Of a stretch of 64,000 bases of DNA, positions 52,966 through 62,238 are shown piece by piece. The notes under the pieces are model-generated. The model searched no databases and had not been told where the DNA came from. It saw only the letters and a program-made list of their open reading frames with translations. The DNA comes from Maribacter algarum (ex Lu et al. 2025) (nom. illeg.) (GTDB lineage Bacteria; Bacteroidota; Bacteroidia; Flavobacteriales; Flavobacteriaceae). Made by a program: the position numbers and the translations under genes. Position 1 is the first letter of the stretch; each line of letters starts with the position of its first letter. The DNA lies in the NCBI GenBank assembly GCA_947495915.1, contig CANMAW010000006.1, positions 1 to 64,000 of the forward strand, given 5' to 3'.

Positions 52966-53682
52966 ATGACCATTCAATCTTATGAAACCAAGGCAGAGGT
53001 AGCGATAAATTTTTCGAAGTATTTGGTGTCTTTTATAGCCTCTAAAGAAAACGTAAATATCGCTTTGTCAGGAGGTAGTACCCCAAAAATTGTATTCGAT
53101 ACCTTGGCAGCAAGCTTTAAAACAGCGATTAATTGGAATAAGGTTCATTTGTACTGGGGCGATGAACGTTGCGTAGCACCTACTGATGATGAAAGTAATT
53201 ATAAAATGACCGTTACTCATTTACTTTCTAAGATTGATATTCCAAAAGAAAATGTTCATCGCGTAAAAGGAGAAAACAATCCGGAATATGAGGCCAATAG
53301 ATATGCGGAAATTTTAGAAAGGAATCTTCCGATAGTTCATGGAATTCCACAATTTGATTTGGTCATTTTAGGTATGGGAGATGACGGTCATACGGCTTCT
53401 ATATTTCCTCAAGAAATTAACCTGTGGAATGTTTCTGAAAATTGTGTGGTTGCAACACATCCAGATTCTGGTCAACGTCGTATTTCAATTACAGGTCAAG
53501 TAATTAATAATGCTCATACTGTTACCTTTTTAGTTACGGGTGCTGGAAAGGCTGAAAAATTTAATGAAATACACACTAAATCAGGTGATTATGCTTCGTA
53601 TCCTGCAAGTTTAGTTGAACCAAAATCAGAGCGTTTGATTTGGTTTGCTGATAAATCAGCAACTGGGGTTATTTCAGCTTAA
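52966..53682 (+). CDS. pgl: 6-phosphogluconolactonase
   Basis: A 238-residue lactonase of the NagB/Pgl fold. Motifs: NIALSGGSTPKIVFD (31-45), WDERCV in the form YWGDERCVAPTDDESNY, and LGMGDDGHTASIFP. It joins zwf in one operon. Its 3' end overlaps the convergent thioesterase gene by 14 bp. Confidence 0.94.
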   Translation: MTIQSYETKAEVAINFSKYLVSFIASKENVNIALSGGSTPKIVFDTLAASFKTAINWNKVHLYWGDERCVAPTDDESNYKMTVTHLLSKIDIPKENVHRVKGENNPEYEANRYAEILERNLPIVHGIPQFDLVILGMGDDGHTASIFPQEINLWNVSENCVVATHPDSGQRRISITGQVINNAHTVTFLVTGAGKAEKFNEIHTKSGDYASYPASLVEPKSERLIWFADKSATGVISA

Positions 53683-54214
53683 TTTGCACATTTTCATTGG
53701 CTAAGGTGCTAATGTAAGATGTTGCATCAAAATTTCGGGCTTCAAATTGTGTGTCACGTTGAAAAGCCGCTTCTTTTCGAATTTTGCTTCTTGCAAACCG
53801 TCGTACCCCTTGTTGATCTTCCACTAAAAGTCCGGGAACGGTAACACTGTTACCTTCATTGTCTTTGGCGACCATTGTGAAATAAGAAGAATTACAATGT
53901 TTTTTCTTGCCTGTAGTGATATTTTCTGATTCTACACGTACACCAACAACCATTGAAGTTCTTCCAGTATAGTTAATGGAGGCTTTCAGGGTAAGCAGCT
54001 CACCAACCTCTACAGGATGAAGAAAATCGACTCGGTTAACAGAGGCTGTTACACAATATTTTCTAGAGTGTTTAGAGGCACAAGCAAAAGCAATTTGATC
54101 CATTAGGTTTAGAATGTGACCTCCATGAACTTTCCCCCCAAAATTAGAATGCGAAGGAAGCATTAATTCAGTTATCGAAAGTCTTGATTCAGAAGCGGGC
54201 TTAAATTGATCCAT
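53669..54214 (-). CDS. Hotdog-fold acyl-CoA thioesterase
   Basis: A 181-residue hotdog protein. The core is NFGGKVHGGHILNLMDQIAFACA followed by VDFLHPVEVGELLTLKASI, as in YciA/BACH-type acyl-CoA thioesterases. A short extra C-terminal tail follows VPGL. Substrate chain length unknown. It is 1 bp after the 121-residue protein gene, the last gene of an rmuC-headed unit on the minus strand. Confidence 0.9.
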   Translation of the reverse strand: MDQFKPASESRLSITELMLPSHSNFGGKVHGGHILNLMDQIAFACASKHSRKYCVTASVNRVDFLHPVEVGELLTLKASINYTGRTSMVVGVRVESENITTGKKKHCNSSYFTMVAKDNEGNSVTVPGLLVEDQQGVRRFARSKIRKEAAFQRDTQFEARNFDATSYISTLANENVQIKLK

Positions 54215-54215
54215 A

Positions 54216-54581
54216 TTAATTTCTAAAGTGTGGTGATCTTTCTGGGGTGACTTTTGTTACAAAATATTTGGTATCACCTAACCAGAAGAATGTAGAGTAA
54301 CGCTCCACATAATTTACTTTAACATACTGGCCTTGATATTCTTGCATTTTGTTTATCACATCTTCATCTTTGTCTAAAACAGAAAATGAAAAAATTTGCG
54401 CACCAGAAATTCCTTGGCTGATTTCACCTTCCCAAGTTTTAACTATTACCCCTTTATTACTTATTTTGATTAACTCACCTGAGCGGGTTCCTTCGCTAAA
54501 AGTTACATAATAAATAAAGGCGTAATATGCCATAAATAATGCAACGATACTTAGTAATACTATGCCTAGTGCTTTTTTCAT
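54216..54581 (-). CDS. Small membrane protein, conserved in flavobacteria
   Basis: A 121-residue protein with one N-terminal transmembrane helix (4-26). The rest is a small beta-rich domain (GELIKISNKGVIVKTWEGEISQ, YVKVNYVERY). Homologues are often mislabelled as 6-phosphogluconate dehydrogenase in databases, which the sequence does not support. Its start overlaps the rmuC stop by 4 bp. Confidence 0.65.
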   Translation of the reverse strand: MKKALGIVLLSIVALFMAYYAFIYYVTFSEGTRSGELIKISNKGVIVKTWEGEISQGISGAQIFSFSVLDKDEDVINKMQEYQGQYVKVNYVERYSTFFWLGDTKYFVTKVTPERSPHFRN

Positions 54582-55924
54582 AAATTTAGTTTAGGTTCTT
54601 CATAATCATCTTCGAGTGCTCTTTTCAAGATGGGTTCTGGAATAGATTTTTTTGCTTTTGCGCCCATTTTTTTTAGCTTCTCAATACTAGTTACAATATT
54701 GCCACGACCTTCAACCAGTTTGTTCATGGCGCCTTTGTACTCATCTTTGGCATCGTCCATCTTTTTACCCACCTTGGTTAAATCAGTAACAAACCCCTCA
54801 AATTTGTCATATAAGGCACCTGCTTGTCTTGCAATTTCAATGGCGTTTCGTTGCTGTTTTTCGTTATTCCACATGCTATCAATAGTGCGTAAAGTAGCTA
54901 AAAGGGTAGATGGAGTTACAATTATAATGTTTTGTTCAAAAGCCTTATTATAAAGGGTGTTGTCATTGTTGATTGCGATTGCAAATGCTGGTTCAATAGG
55001 AACGAACAACAATACAAAATCAGGACTCTCCATTTCATACAAATCTTCATATTTCTTTGCAGAAAGTTGATCTACATGTCTGCGTAGCGAATTGATATGA
55101 TCTTTCAAATATTTTGATTGTTCTTCATCTTCTTCTGCATTTACGTAGCGTTCGTAATCGGTCAAAGAGACCTTTGAATCTACTATCATTTTTTTACCAT
55201 CGGGTAGATTAATGATAACATCGGGTAGTACACGAGAGCCATCTTCTCTTGTAAAACTCTGTTGTACTAGATACTCTCTGTCTTTTTCTAAACCTGACTT
55301 TTCTAATACTCGTTCGAGTACCAGTTCTCCCCAGTTGCCCTGCATTTTACTATCACCTTTTAATGCTTTTGTTAAGTTTTCAGCTTCTTGAGTAATTTTT
55401 AAATTTTGAGACTGAAGGTTGAGCAGTTGCTCCTTTAAAGCAGAATGAATGCTGATATTCTCTTTCTGACTTTCTTCAACTTTCTTTTCAAATAATTGAA
55501 TTTTCTCATTGAGAGGAGTTAGAATGCTTTTAATATTCTTTTCGTTTCGTTCGGTAAACTTTAAACTTTTTTCTTCAAGAATTTTATTCGCTAAGTTTTC
55601 AAACTCTTTGGTAAATCGTTCTTGCAATTTTTCAACTTCTTCACGTTGCTCACGATTTTTAAGTTGCAGATTCTCCATATCTGCTTGATAGCGAACTACC
55701 TGATTACCAAGCTGCTCTTTTTCCGCTTGTAGGTGCATTTTATGTTCTTCGGTATCTCGAAGCCGTTGTTCAACCACCGAAATGTTACTTTGAAGTTGTT
55801 GCTGACGCTCCTCCAAAGCACTATGCGTAGATTTCGTTTTTAGATTTTGAATGTAATTACCTAGAAAATAGCCAATTGCTAAGCAAATTAACCCAACTAA
55901 AAGATATATTAAATATTCGTTCAT
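54578..55924 (-). CDS. rmuC: DNA recombination protein RmuC
   Basis: A 448-residue protein with an N-terminal membrane helix (4-24), a long coiled coil (about 35-190) and the RmuC nuclease-like domain: GNWGELVLERVLEKSGL, LPDVIINLPDGKKMIVDSKVSLTDYERY and VLLFVPIEPAFAIA. The PD...(D/E)xK-like residues lie in DVI and DSK. RmuC limits inversions at short inverted repeats in E. coli, which is of some interest beside an array of palindromes. It heads a unit with two small genes. Confidence 0.92.
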   Translation of the reverse strand: MNEYLIYLLVGLICLAIGYFLGNYIQNLKTKSTHSALEERQQQLQSNISVVEQRLRDTEEHKMHLQAEKEQLGNQVVRYQADMENLQLKNREQREEVEKLQERFTKEFENLANKILEEKSLKFTERNEKNIKSILTPLNEKIQLFEKKVEESQKENISIHSALKEQLLNLQSQNLKITQEAENLTKALKGDSKMQGNWGELVLERVLEKSGLEKDREYLVQQSFTREDGSRVLPDVIINLPDGKKMIVDSKVSLTDYERYVNAEEDEEQSKYLKDHINSLRRHVDQLSAKKYEDLYEMESPDFVLLFVPIEPAFAIAINNDNTLYNKAFEQNIIIVTPSTLLATLRTIDSMWNNEKQQRNAIEIARQAGALYDKFEGFVTDLTKVGKKMDDAKDEYKGAMNKLVEGRGNIVTSIEKLKKMGAKAKKSIPEPILKRALEDDYEEPKLNL

Positions 55925-55989
55925 TCTTGTTTTATCGTGTAGATGGTAAAGATACGAGAATGCCGCGCAAAATGAAATAGGCGATAAGT

Positions 55990-56766
55990 TTACTTTGTGA
56001 TTTTAAAAGTTTTAGAGTCGGGGTTGAAAGTTACCATATCATTAGGAAAAAGGGTGTTGAAAACCCCTTGGTTAATTAGTTCTTGAGGTTTTCCAAATGA
56101 ACTATTTGTTTCTTTTAATAAGAGCAATTGGTTACATAATTGTAGTGACATTTCAATTTCATGACTTGTATAAAGAATTGTTTTGTTGGTTTCTTCAGTA
56201 ATTCTTTTTAAAAGCTTTAATATTTGCACCTTATGATGTAAATCAAGATGGGTGGTAGGTTCATCAAGTAAAATAATAGTGGTGTCTTGTGCTAAAGCTC
56301 TGGCAATCATTGCTCTTTGTAGTTGACCATCACTGAGCATATAGCAATTTTTATCTTTTAGCTCTTCTAGTTGCAACAGTTGAATAATTTCAGATACTTT
56401 GGCCTTATCTACTTCAGTTAAAGTACCTATCCAATTGGTATAGGGTTGTCTACCTAACCCAATCAATTCATATACGGTAAGATTTTTGAAAGCAACCGAT
56501 TCGGTAAGTACGATACTGATTTTTTGGGCAAGTTTAATCGGGTTATATTTTTTAATTGAAATACCGTTTACCAATATGTTGCCTTCTTTTGCCTCTTGAA
56601 GATTTGCTAAGGTTTTGAGTAATGTTGATTTGCCAATTCCATTGGTTCCAACGATTCCAACAAGGGCGCCACAATTGGTTTTGAAATTAATGTTTTTAGC
56701 AACAATTTTATTGCCGTATCCTATGGCAAGGTTTTGAATATCAAGTGGCGCATATGACATATTCAT
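55990..56766 (-). CDS. btuD: ABC importer ATPase (BtuD/FepC type)
   Basis: A 258-residue ATPase. Walker A is GTNGIGKST (about 38-46), the signature LSDGQLQRAMIARAL and Walker B TIILLDEPTTHLD. Vitamin B12 import is suggested by the flanking BtuC- and BtuF-like genes and by the divergent riboswitch-controlled btuB; heme or siderophores are formally possible. It starts 2 bp after btuC. The signature has D for the usual first G (LSDGQ for LSGGQ), a variation seen in this class. Confidence 0.85.
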   Translation of the reverse strand: MNMSYAPLDIQNLAIGYGNKIVAKNINFKTNCGALVGIVGTNGIGKSTLLKTLANLQEAKEGNILVNGISIKKYNPIKLAQKISIVLTESVAFKNLTVYELIGLGRQPYTNWIGTLTEVDKAKVSEIIQLLQLEELKDKNCYMLSDGQLQRAMIARALAQDTTIILLDEPTTHLDLHHKVQILKLLKRITEETNKTILYTSHEIEMSLQLCNQLLLLKETNSSFGKPQELINQGVFNTLFPNDMVTFNPDSKTFKITK

Positions 56767-56768
56767 TA

Positions 56769-57800
56769 TTAAAAAATCATCTTTTGTTTACGAATTAACA
56801 ACCATATAACGATCGGGGCACCAATAAAGCTAGTGATAACATTGATAGGTAATACATTAGCCGAATTGGGTAGTTGTGCAATTAAATCACAAATTAGCAT
56901 TAGTAAAGCGCCACAAAGAAAAACTGCGGGAACCAAAACGTAATGATTTGTGGTATTAAAGAATTGTCTCGTGATATGAGGAATTGCAAGTCCTACAAAC
57001 GCAATAGGGCCAGCAAATGCGGTAATGCTTCCTGCAATTAATGCCGTAGCGATTATGATTAGGTATCTTGATTTTTTTATATGTACGCCCATACTTTGCG
57101 CATAGTTTTCTCCTAAGAGAAAAGCATTTAGTGATTTAATAGATGCGATACAAAGTATAATCCCTATAAATACAATAACAACCAAAACGCTTAGTTGAGA
57201 CCATGAAACATCTCCTAAGCTTCCAAAGGTCCAAAATATATAACGTTGTAATTCTTCTGAACTTGTAAAATAAGAAAGAACACTTACAAATGCTGCTGTT
57301 ATACTACCAAACATTAAACCAATAATTAATAAGGCCATGGTATCTTTAATTTTAAAAGCTACACTTAAAACCACTAATAATACAAGAAAACTACCGAAAC
57401 TTGCTGCTAATGCAAGTGAAAAAGAATTGACTATTCCGTAGGTGAAAAAGCCAGAAAATAATGAAGACCCCATGATTAAAATGGCAACTCCCAAACTTGC
57501 CCCAGAGCTAATACCGAGAACAAATGGCCCCGCCAGCGGATTTCGAAATAAGGTCTGCATGAGTAATCCACTTAAAGCCAAACCTCCTCCTGCAACTATG
57601 GCTGTAAGCGCTTTAGGTAGTCGGTAGTTCCACAGAATGTAGTGCCAAGAGTCATTCTCAACGGTACTATAAAATATTGATTCAAAAATATATTGAATAG
57701 GAATATTTACTGAACCAAAACTAATATTCAATAACAGTGCTGTTACCAATACTAGAAGCAAAATGGTAAATAAAAATTTGTATGGAATTTTTGCTTTCAA
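56769..57800 (-). CDS. btuC: ABC importer permease (BtuC/FecCD type)
   Basis: A 343-residue inner-membrane permease with about ten transmembrane helices. Family landmarks: NYRLPKALTAIVAGGGLALSGLLMQTLFRNPLAGPFVLGISSGASLG near the N-terminus and GPIAFVGLAIPHITR in the last third. It lies between btuF (1 bp upstream) and btuD (2 bp downstream), so the three are one operon. Confidence 0.9.
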   Translation of the reverse strand: MKAKIPYKFLFTILLLVLVTALLLNISFGSVNIPIQYIFESIFYSTVENDSWHYILWNYRLPKALTAIVAGGGLALSGLLMQTLFRNPLAGPFVLGISSGASLGVAILIMGSSLFSGFFTYGIVNSFSLALAASFGSFLVLLVVLSVAFKIKDTMALLIIGLMFGSITAAFVSVLSYFTSSEELQRYIFWTFGSLGDVSWSQLSVLVVIVFIGIILCIASIKSLNAFLLGENYAQSMGVHIKKSRYLIIIATALIAGSITAFAGPIAFVGLAIPHITRQFFNTTNHYVLVPAVFLCGALLMLICDLIAQLPNSANVLPINVITSFIGAPIVIWLLIRKQKMIF

Positions 57801-57801
57801 A

Positions 57802-58965
57802 TTATAGTAAGGGCTTAAAAAAAACTAAATCATGCTCTGGTAGTAACCTAGGGTGTAGAATATGAATCAAATCTTTTAATACTAAATCTGGTCGTTGAGG
57901 CGCTAATTCATAATATAACAGACCACCTGTGGCACCCTTTGAGTTTGAAAATGAAAACACATTTTTAGATTGAAAAGCGGTGAATTGAGAATAGTGCTTG
58001 CTTGCAGCATTCATTTCATCGTAAGAAGTAAATTGAGAAGTACCCACCCAGAAATCGGCATTTTTGCTGCGTTCTAAAACAGCTTCCCAACTGAGCGATA
58101 GGCTACCAGTATCACTAGTTTCTTTCCATAGGTAATTGGCATTGGCGTCGGCAAGAAAATTAGCAGCCCAACTATTGCCTCCTGGTAAATACCATACATC
58201 TTTGTACATGGCGCCGCTCATAACTGTCGGCGTTTCTATAGCAGTTTGAGCCAATTTTTTAGTTTCAAGATAAGATTGCTCAATTTGTTTAAAAGTTTCA
58301 TCCGCTTGTAATTCTTTTTCGAAAAATGGAGCAAAAAACTTTATCCACTCCGCTTTTCCTAATGGCGTTTCTTCAGTCCAGTCACCATTATATACCACAG
58401 GAATATTTGCCCGTTCTAATAAGTCATAAGCGTTATTATGTCCATTAATACCAAAGCCAATAATTAAATCAGGTTGCAATTCAATGGTTAATTCTGAATT
58501 TAACGCATTGTTCTTACCGAGGTCTTTAATTTGGCCTTTATCAATTCTTTTTCTAGTTCTTTCGGAGGAAACATATTTAGTATCAGGGAAGCCAATAAGA
58601 TTTTTTTCAACCCCTAAAGCTTCTAAGACAGGTATGTGGGTAGTTGATGTTACTACGATTTTGTTTATAGGTACGGCGATAATTGCATTATAGTCGTCTT
58701 TATTTAAAGTAATATGTGCCTGTTTGTTTTTGGGAATCAGTGCATATCTGAAACTAGAATCGGCATTTGGCCATGGGTTGTTTACCTCAATTATGGTTAC
58801 TCCATTGTCAAAATTCTCAATAGTAAACCCTTTAGCATAGGTTATAGCTATTTGATTAACTTGATTTGACTTATCAAGCGTATTCTTTTTTTCCTTTTTA
58901 CAAGTAATCAAAGAAAAAAGAATACAAAACATTAAAAAACATCGAACAAGAAAACTATGCTGCAT
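57802..58965 (-). CDS. btuF: B12-type ABC importer substrate-binding lipoprotein
   Basis: A 387-residue periplasmic binding protein with a lipoprotein signal (Cys in SLITCKKEKK). Two lobes of the BtuF/FhuD class: VVTSTTHIPVLEALG and LTIELQPDLIIGFG in the first, ANFLADANANYLWKETSDTGSLSLSWEAVLERSKNADFWVG in the second. The first ATG (58965) is only 5 bp from the -7 element at 58970-58977; an internal ATG at 58932 also gives a lipoprotein signal and may be the true start. First gene of btuF-btuC-btuD. Confidence 0.85.
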   Translation of the reverse strand: MQHSFLVRCFLMFCILFSLITCKKEKKNTLDKSNQVNQIAITYAKGFTIENFDNGVTIIEVNNPWPNADSSFRYALIPKNKQAHITLNKDDYNAIIAVPINKIVVTSTTHIPVLEALGVEKNLIGFPDTKYVSSERTRKRIDKGQIKDLGKNNALNSELTIELQPDLIIGFGINGHNNAYDLLERANIPVVYNGDWTEETPLGKAEWIKFFAPFFEKELQADETFKQIEQSYLETKKLAQTAIETPTVMSGAMYKDVWYLPGGNSWAANFLADANANYLWKETSDTGSLSLSWEAVLERSKNADFWVGTSQFTSYDEMNAASKHYSQFTAFQSKNVFSFSNSKGATGGLLYYELAPQRPDLVLKDLIHILHPRLLPEHDLVFFKPLL

Positions 58966-58969
58966 TTGC

Positions 58970-58977
58970 CAAAAGTA
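58970..58977 (-). promoter_or_regulatory. -7 element of btuF operon
   Basis: Minus-strand TACTTTTG. There is no room for a riboswitch between it and the coding region, so this operon is not under direct riboswitch control. Confidence 0.5.
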
Positions 58978-59018
58978 GTATTATTTAAACTTTAGAGTAA
59001 AAGATTAAACAAATTGTT

Positions 59019-59026
59019 TAATTTCG
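59019..59026 (+). promoter_or_regulatory. Probable -7 element before the cobalamin riboswitch
   Basis: TAATTTCG differs by one base from TAnnTTTG and places transcription start a few bases before the riboswitch. Confidence 0.45.
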
Positions 59027-59036
59027 CGATGAATTT

Positions 59037-59228
59037 TGGTTTTCATGATATGAGAGTATCGTGAAATTAAAAGGGAATCTAGTGTAATTCTAGAACTGTT
59101 CCCGCAACTGTAAATTTATGTCAGATGAATATCTGGCACCTTTTTGAAAGGAGGTTATTTCTACGAAAGCCACTGTAATTTAATTATGGGAAGGCAAAAT
59201 AACTTTAAATAAGTCAGGAGACCTGCCA
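59037..59228 (+). ncRNA. Cobalamin (adenosylcobalamin) riboswitch
   Basis: The conserved elements appear in order: GGTTTTC near 59038, GGGAATC (59073-59079), GTTCCCGCAACTGT (59098-59111), GCCACTG (59169-59175), GGGAAGGC (59188-59195) and the B12 box AAGTCAGGAGACCTGCC (59211-59227). It controls btuB and the btuG-like gene downstream. A small hairpin (about 59251-59268) between it and the ATG at 59276 may be the expression platform. Confidence 0.95.
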
Positions 59229-59275
59229 TTATTCATAACTAAAATCGATAGACCTTCGGGTAAAGGGTCGTTTGT

Positions 59276-61120
59276 ATGACGAAATATATATTATTAATTT
59301 TATACTCCCTTTTTGTTTTAGAAGGTGTAGTTGCACAACAAGACTCTGTAATTGTATTACAAGAAGTTATACTTTCTGATAGCAAGCTTCAGCAGTTTTC
59401 TAATGGATTGAGCTTAACGAAACTAAGTGATTCTATAGTTCGGCGTAATAAAGGAATGCTGACCGATAATTTGCAGTTTGTAAGTCCTATCTATTTTAAG
59501 CAAAATGGTTACGGCATGGTATCATCAGCCTCTTTTCGAGGAACTTCAGCCCAACAGACAGCTGTAGTTTGGAATGGTATCAATATCAATTCACAACTAA
59601 CAGGTCAAACTGATTTTAATAGTTTAATGCCTCAAAATTTAGATGGTGTTACCATACGAAGTGGAGGAGGGTCAACACAGTATGGTACAGGGGCTATAGG
59701 GGGGAGTATTCATTTAAATCAAAATTTGATTTTTGATAAATTAAATGAAAACCAGTTAAACTTGGGATACGGAAGTTTTAATACCAGCACGCTGTTTTTT
59801 AAATCTTCAATAGGTTCGAGTGACTACTCTTTAAATATAGGGCTAGGTCATTTTAGTTCTTCAAATGACTATAAATATTTAGGAACAGAACGAAAAAATG
59901 AGAATGGTGCCTTTTCGAATCAAAACTTAGATATTGCTTTTGGTTGGCGTTTAAATAATGCAAACTTCATAAAACTCTTTCATAATACGTTTATAGGTGA
60001 TCGTGATTTTTCTGCTACGTTAACTGCACCGTCTAATGATAACTATCGCGATTTAAATTCACGTTCTTTAGTTGAATGGGCGCATGTTAAAACTAAAACA
60101 ACTCAGAAGGTTAAAGTAGCTTATTTGACGGAGCGATACAGGTATTACCAAAATAAAGCAAGTAGTGAATTTAGTTTTGGGAAATCTAAGAGTACCCTTA
60201 TAAATTATGACTATTTGTATCGTACAAATAAATGGAAGTTAAACGGTATACTTGAGGCAAATACCGTACGAGCTGAAGGTTCATCAATTGAAAAAGAAAC
60301 AAGAAATCGTTTGGCTACAATTTTGTTATTATCTCATAGTGTCTTAGAGTCATTTTCGTATGGTATTGAAATTCGTAAAGATTGGGTGAATGACTATAAA
60401 AGTCCATTGGTATTTGCACTAAACGTAATGGCAGCTCCTGTTGAAGATTATGCCGTGAATTTAAATGTTTCAACGAATTTTAGGATTCCAACTTTTAATG
60501 ATTTGTATTGGAAAGGAGCAGGAGCATCAGGTAATTTTGAACTTGTTCCAGAATCTTCAGCTCAAGCAGGAATAGATCAATCATTTTCTTTTAGTGACCT
60601 TTTTAATATTTCCTTAAACGGATTCTACATTACAACGAAAGATTTAATTCAATGGCGCCCTAATGAATCAGGTAATTGGACTCCTATTAACATACAAAAT
60701 GTTCATCAATACGGCTTTGAGTTTAATACAAGGTTGTACCAAAACTTCCAAAATAGTAGTTGGCGATGGAATAATGGGTATGCATTTACCAAAGCCATTG
60801 ACAACGAAAGTGACAATCAGTTATTATATGTGCCATTACACAAATTGACTTCAAACCTTAGTTTTAAATATTTTCGTTTTGGCACATTTATTCAGGGTTT
60901 ATACAACGGTGAAGTATTTACAACTACTGATAACAGTCAAAGACTTGAAGGTTATTTGGTATTAAATATAGGGGTAACCTACAGTTTGCCAAAGTGGAAT
61001 GATATTGAAATTGAAACCGAATTAAAACTAAATAATGTAGTCAACGAAAATTACCAAAATGTGGCATTTAGACCCATGCCAAACAGAAATATACATCTAA
61101 ACCTTAATTTTAAATTTTAA
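59276..61120 (+). CDS. btuB: TonB-dependent vitamin B12 receptor BtuB
   Basis: A 614-residue outer-membrane receptor. The signal peptide ends near VVAQ (about 20), the plug follows (VSSASFRGTSAQQTAVVWNGI, GSTQYGTGAIGGSIHL), then the 22-strand barrel with GYGSFNTS and a typical C-terminal strand ending in LNLNFKF. It takes up cobalamin with TonB energy. It is under the cobalamin riboswitch and immediately precedes the btuG-like gene. The length matches Bacteroidota BtuB. Confidence 0.93.
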   Translation: MTKYILLILYSLFVLEGVVAQQDSVIVLQEVILSDSKLQQFSNGLSLTKLSDSIVRRNKGMLTDNLQFVSPIYFKQNGYGMVSSASFRGTSAQQTAVVWNGININSQLTGQTDFNSLMPQNLDGVTIRSGGGSTQYGTGAIGGSIHLNQNLIFDKLNENQLNLGYGSFNTSTLFFKSSIGSSDYSLNIGLGHFSSSNDYKYLGTERKNENGAFSNQNLDIAFGWRLNNANFIKLFHNTFIGDRDFSATLTAPSNDNYRDLNSRSLVEWAHVKTKTTQKVKVAYLTERYRYYQNKASSEFSFGKSKSTLINYDYLYRTNKWKLNGILEANTVRAEGSSIEKETRNRLATILLLSHSVLESFSYGIEIRKDWVNDYKSPLVFALNVMAAPVEDYAVNLNVSTNFRIPTFNDLYWKGAGASGNFELVPESSAQAGIDQSFSFSDLFNISLNGFYITTKDLIQWRPNESGNWTPINIQNVHQYGFEFNTRLYQNFQNSSWRWNNGYAFTKAIDNESDNQLLYVPLHKLTSNLSFKYFRFGTFIQGLYNGEVFTTTDNSQRLEGYLVLNIGVTYSLPKWNDIEIETELKLNNVVNENYQNVAFRPMPNRNIHLNLNFKF

Positions 61121-61123
61121 CAA

Positions 61124-62179
61124 ATGAACATTAAACAATTAGTATCAATACTTGCAATAGGGCTAGTAATCACATCTTGTGAGAATGATGATAACACCCC
61201 AGTTTTGCCTATGGGCGATTATGCTGACGGAATTTTAGTCTCAAATGAAGGGCCTTTTAACAACGGAACCGGAACCGTTTCATTTATTTCAAATGACTTA
61301 GAAACCGCAGAGCAAGCTATTTACAATCAGGTAAACAATGAAGACTTAGGAAACATTGTACAATCAATAGGTTTTACAGAAAGCAATGCCTACGTGGTGG
61401 CAAATAATTCAAACACCATTACTGTAGTAGATCGCTTTACTTTTGAAAAGATAGCTGTTATTTCAACGGGTTTAAACAATCCTAGATATTTTGTTTCAGA
61501 GAATGGTAAGGGCTATGTTACCAATTGGGGAGATACCTCAGATGAAACTGATGATTTTGTGGCCATTATTGATTTAACTGACAATACTGTTGAAAGCACT
61601 ATTTCAGTAGATTTTGGGCCAGAAGAAATAGTTAATTACGCCGATAATATTTATGTTGCTCATCAAGGTGGTTTTGGGCAAAATAATAAAGTTTCTGTTA
61701 TAGATACGAATGCAAATGAAGTGAGTACTACAATTGTTGTTGGTGATGTGCCTGCTGCGCTACAATTAGATGCAGCGAATAATTTATGGGTTTTATCTTC
61801 GGGTAAACCTTCATTTAGTGGCGAAGAAACCGCTGGTTCATTGTCAAGAATAAATACAGCATCAAATGAAGTTGATGTTACCATAGATTTTGCAACCACC
61901 GAGCATCCAAATCATTTAAGCTATGATGGAACTAGTCTGTATTATAGTTTAAATGGTGATATTTATGCTATTGGTACTTCGGCTACTGAATTACCTACTG
62001 ATAAAATCTTTGAAGGAATAGGTACCTATGCGATGACAATTCACGAAGGAAAATTTTATGCAACCGACGCTAAAGATTTTGCTAGTAATGGAAGTCTATC
62101 TGTTTTTGATTTAAATTCTAAAGAAGAATTAAACACCGTAGCGGTGGGAATTATTCCTGGCGGAATATATTTTAACTAG
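61124..62179 (+). CDS. btuG: BtuG-like surface lipoprotein (YncE/DUF5074 beta-propeller)
   Basis: A 351-residue lipoprotein (C19 in ITSCEND). The mature part consists of YncE-like propeller blades: NTITVVDRFTFEKIAVISTGLNNPRYFV, FVAIIDLTDNTVESTISVDFGPEEIV, NKVSVIDTNANEVSTTIVVGDVPAALQLD and others. Bacteroides BtuG is such a propeller lipoprotein, encoded with BtuB, that binds B12 with very high affinity and caps the receptor. Position 3 bp after btuB and the shared riboswitch support the same role; the binding itself is inferred. Confidence 0.82.
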   Translation: MNIKQLVSILAIGLVITSCENDDNTPVLPMGDYADGILVSNEGPFNNGTGTVSFISNDLETAEQAIYNQVNNEDLGNIVQSIGFTESNAYVVANNSNTITVVDRFTFEKIAVISTGLNNPRYFVSENGKGYVTNWGDTSDETDDFVAIIDLTDNTVESTISVDFGPEEIVNYADNIYVAHQGGFGQNNKVSVIDTNANEVSTTIVVGDVPAALQLDAANNLWVLSSGKPSFSGEETAGSLSRINTASNEVDVTIDFATTEHPNHLSYDGTSLYYSLNGDIYAIGTSATELPTDKIFEGIGTYAMTIHEGKFYATDAKDFASNGSLSVFDLNSKEELNTVAVGIIPGGIYFN

Positions 62180-62190
62180 AAATATAAAAT

Positions 62191-62220
62191 AAAAGGCTCG
62201 AGCGTAGCTCGAGCCTTTTT
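62191..62220 (+). terminator. Intrinsic terminator after btuG-like gene
   Basis: AAAAGGCTCGAGC (62191-62203) pairs perfectly with GCTCGAGCCTTTT (62207-62219) around GTA; T-rich tails occur on both strands, so it may also serve the convergent S41 gene. Confidence 0.92.
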
Positions 62221-62238
62221 CTATATTAGATCATTTTC

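Noticed and set aside
54216-54581. 6-phosphogluconate dehydrogenase for the 121-residue protein
   Set aside because: It has one membrane helix and no Rossmann or active-site motif; the true gnd is at 49860-51269.
58966-59036. A second riboswitch for the btuF operon
   Set aside because: There are about 70 bp between the btuF start and the plus-strand riboswitch and no B12-box sequence on the minus strand.
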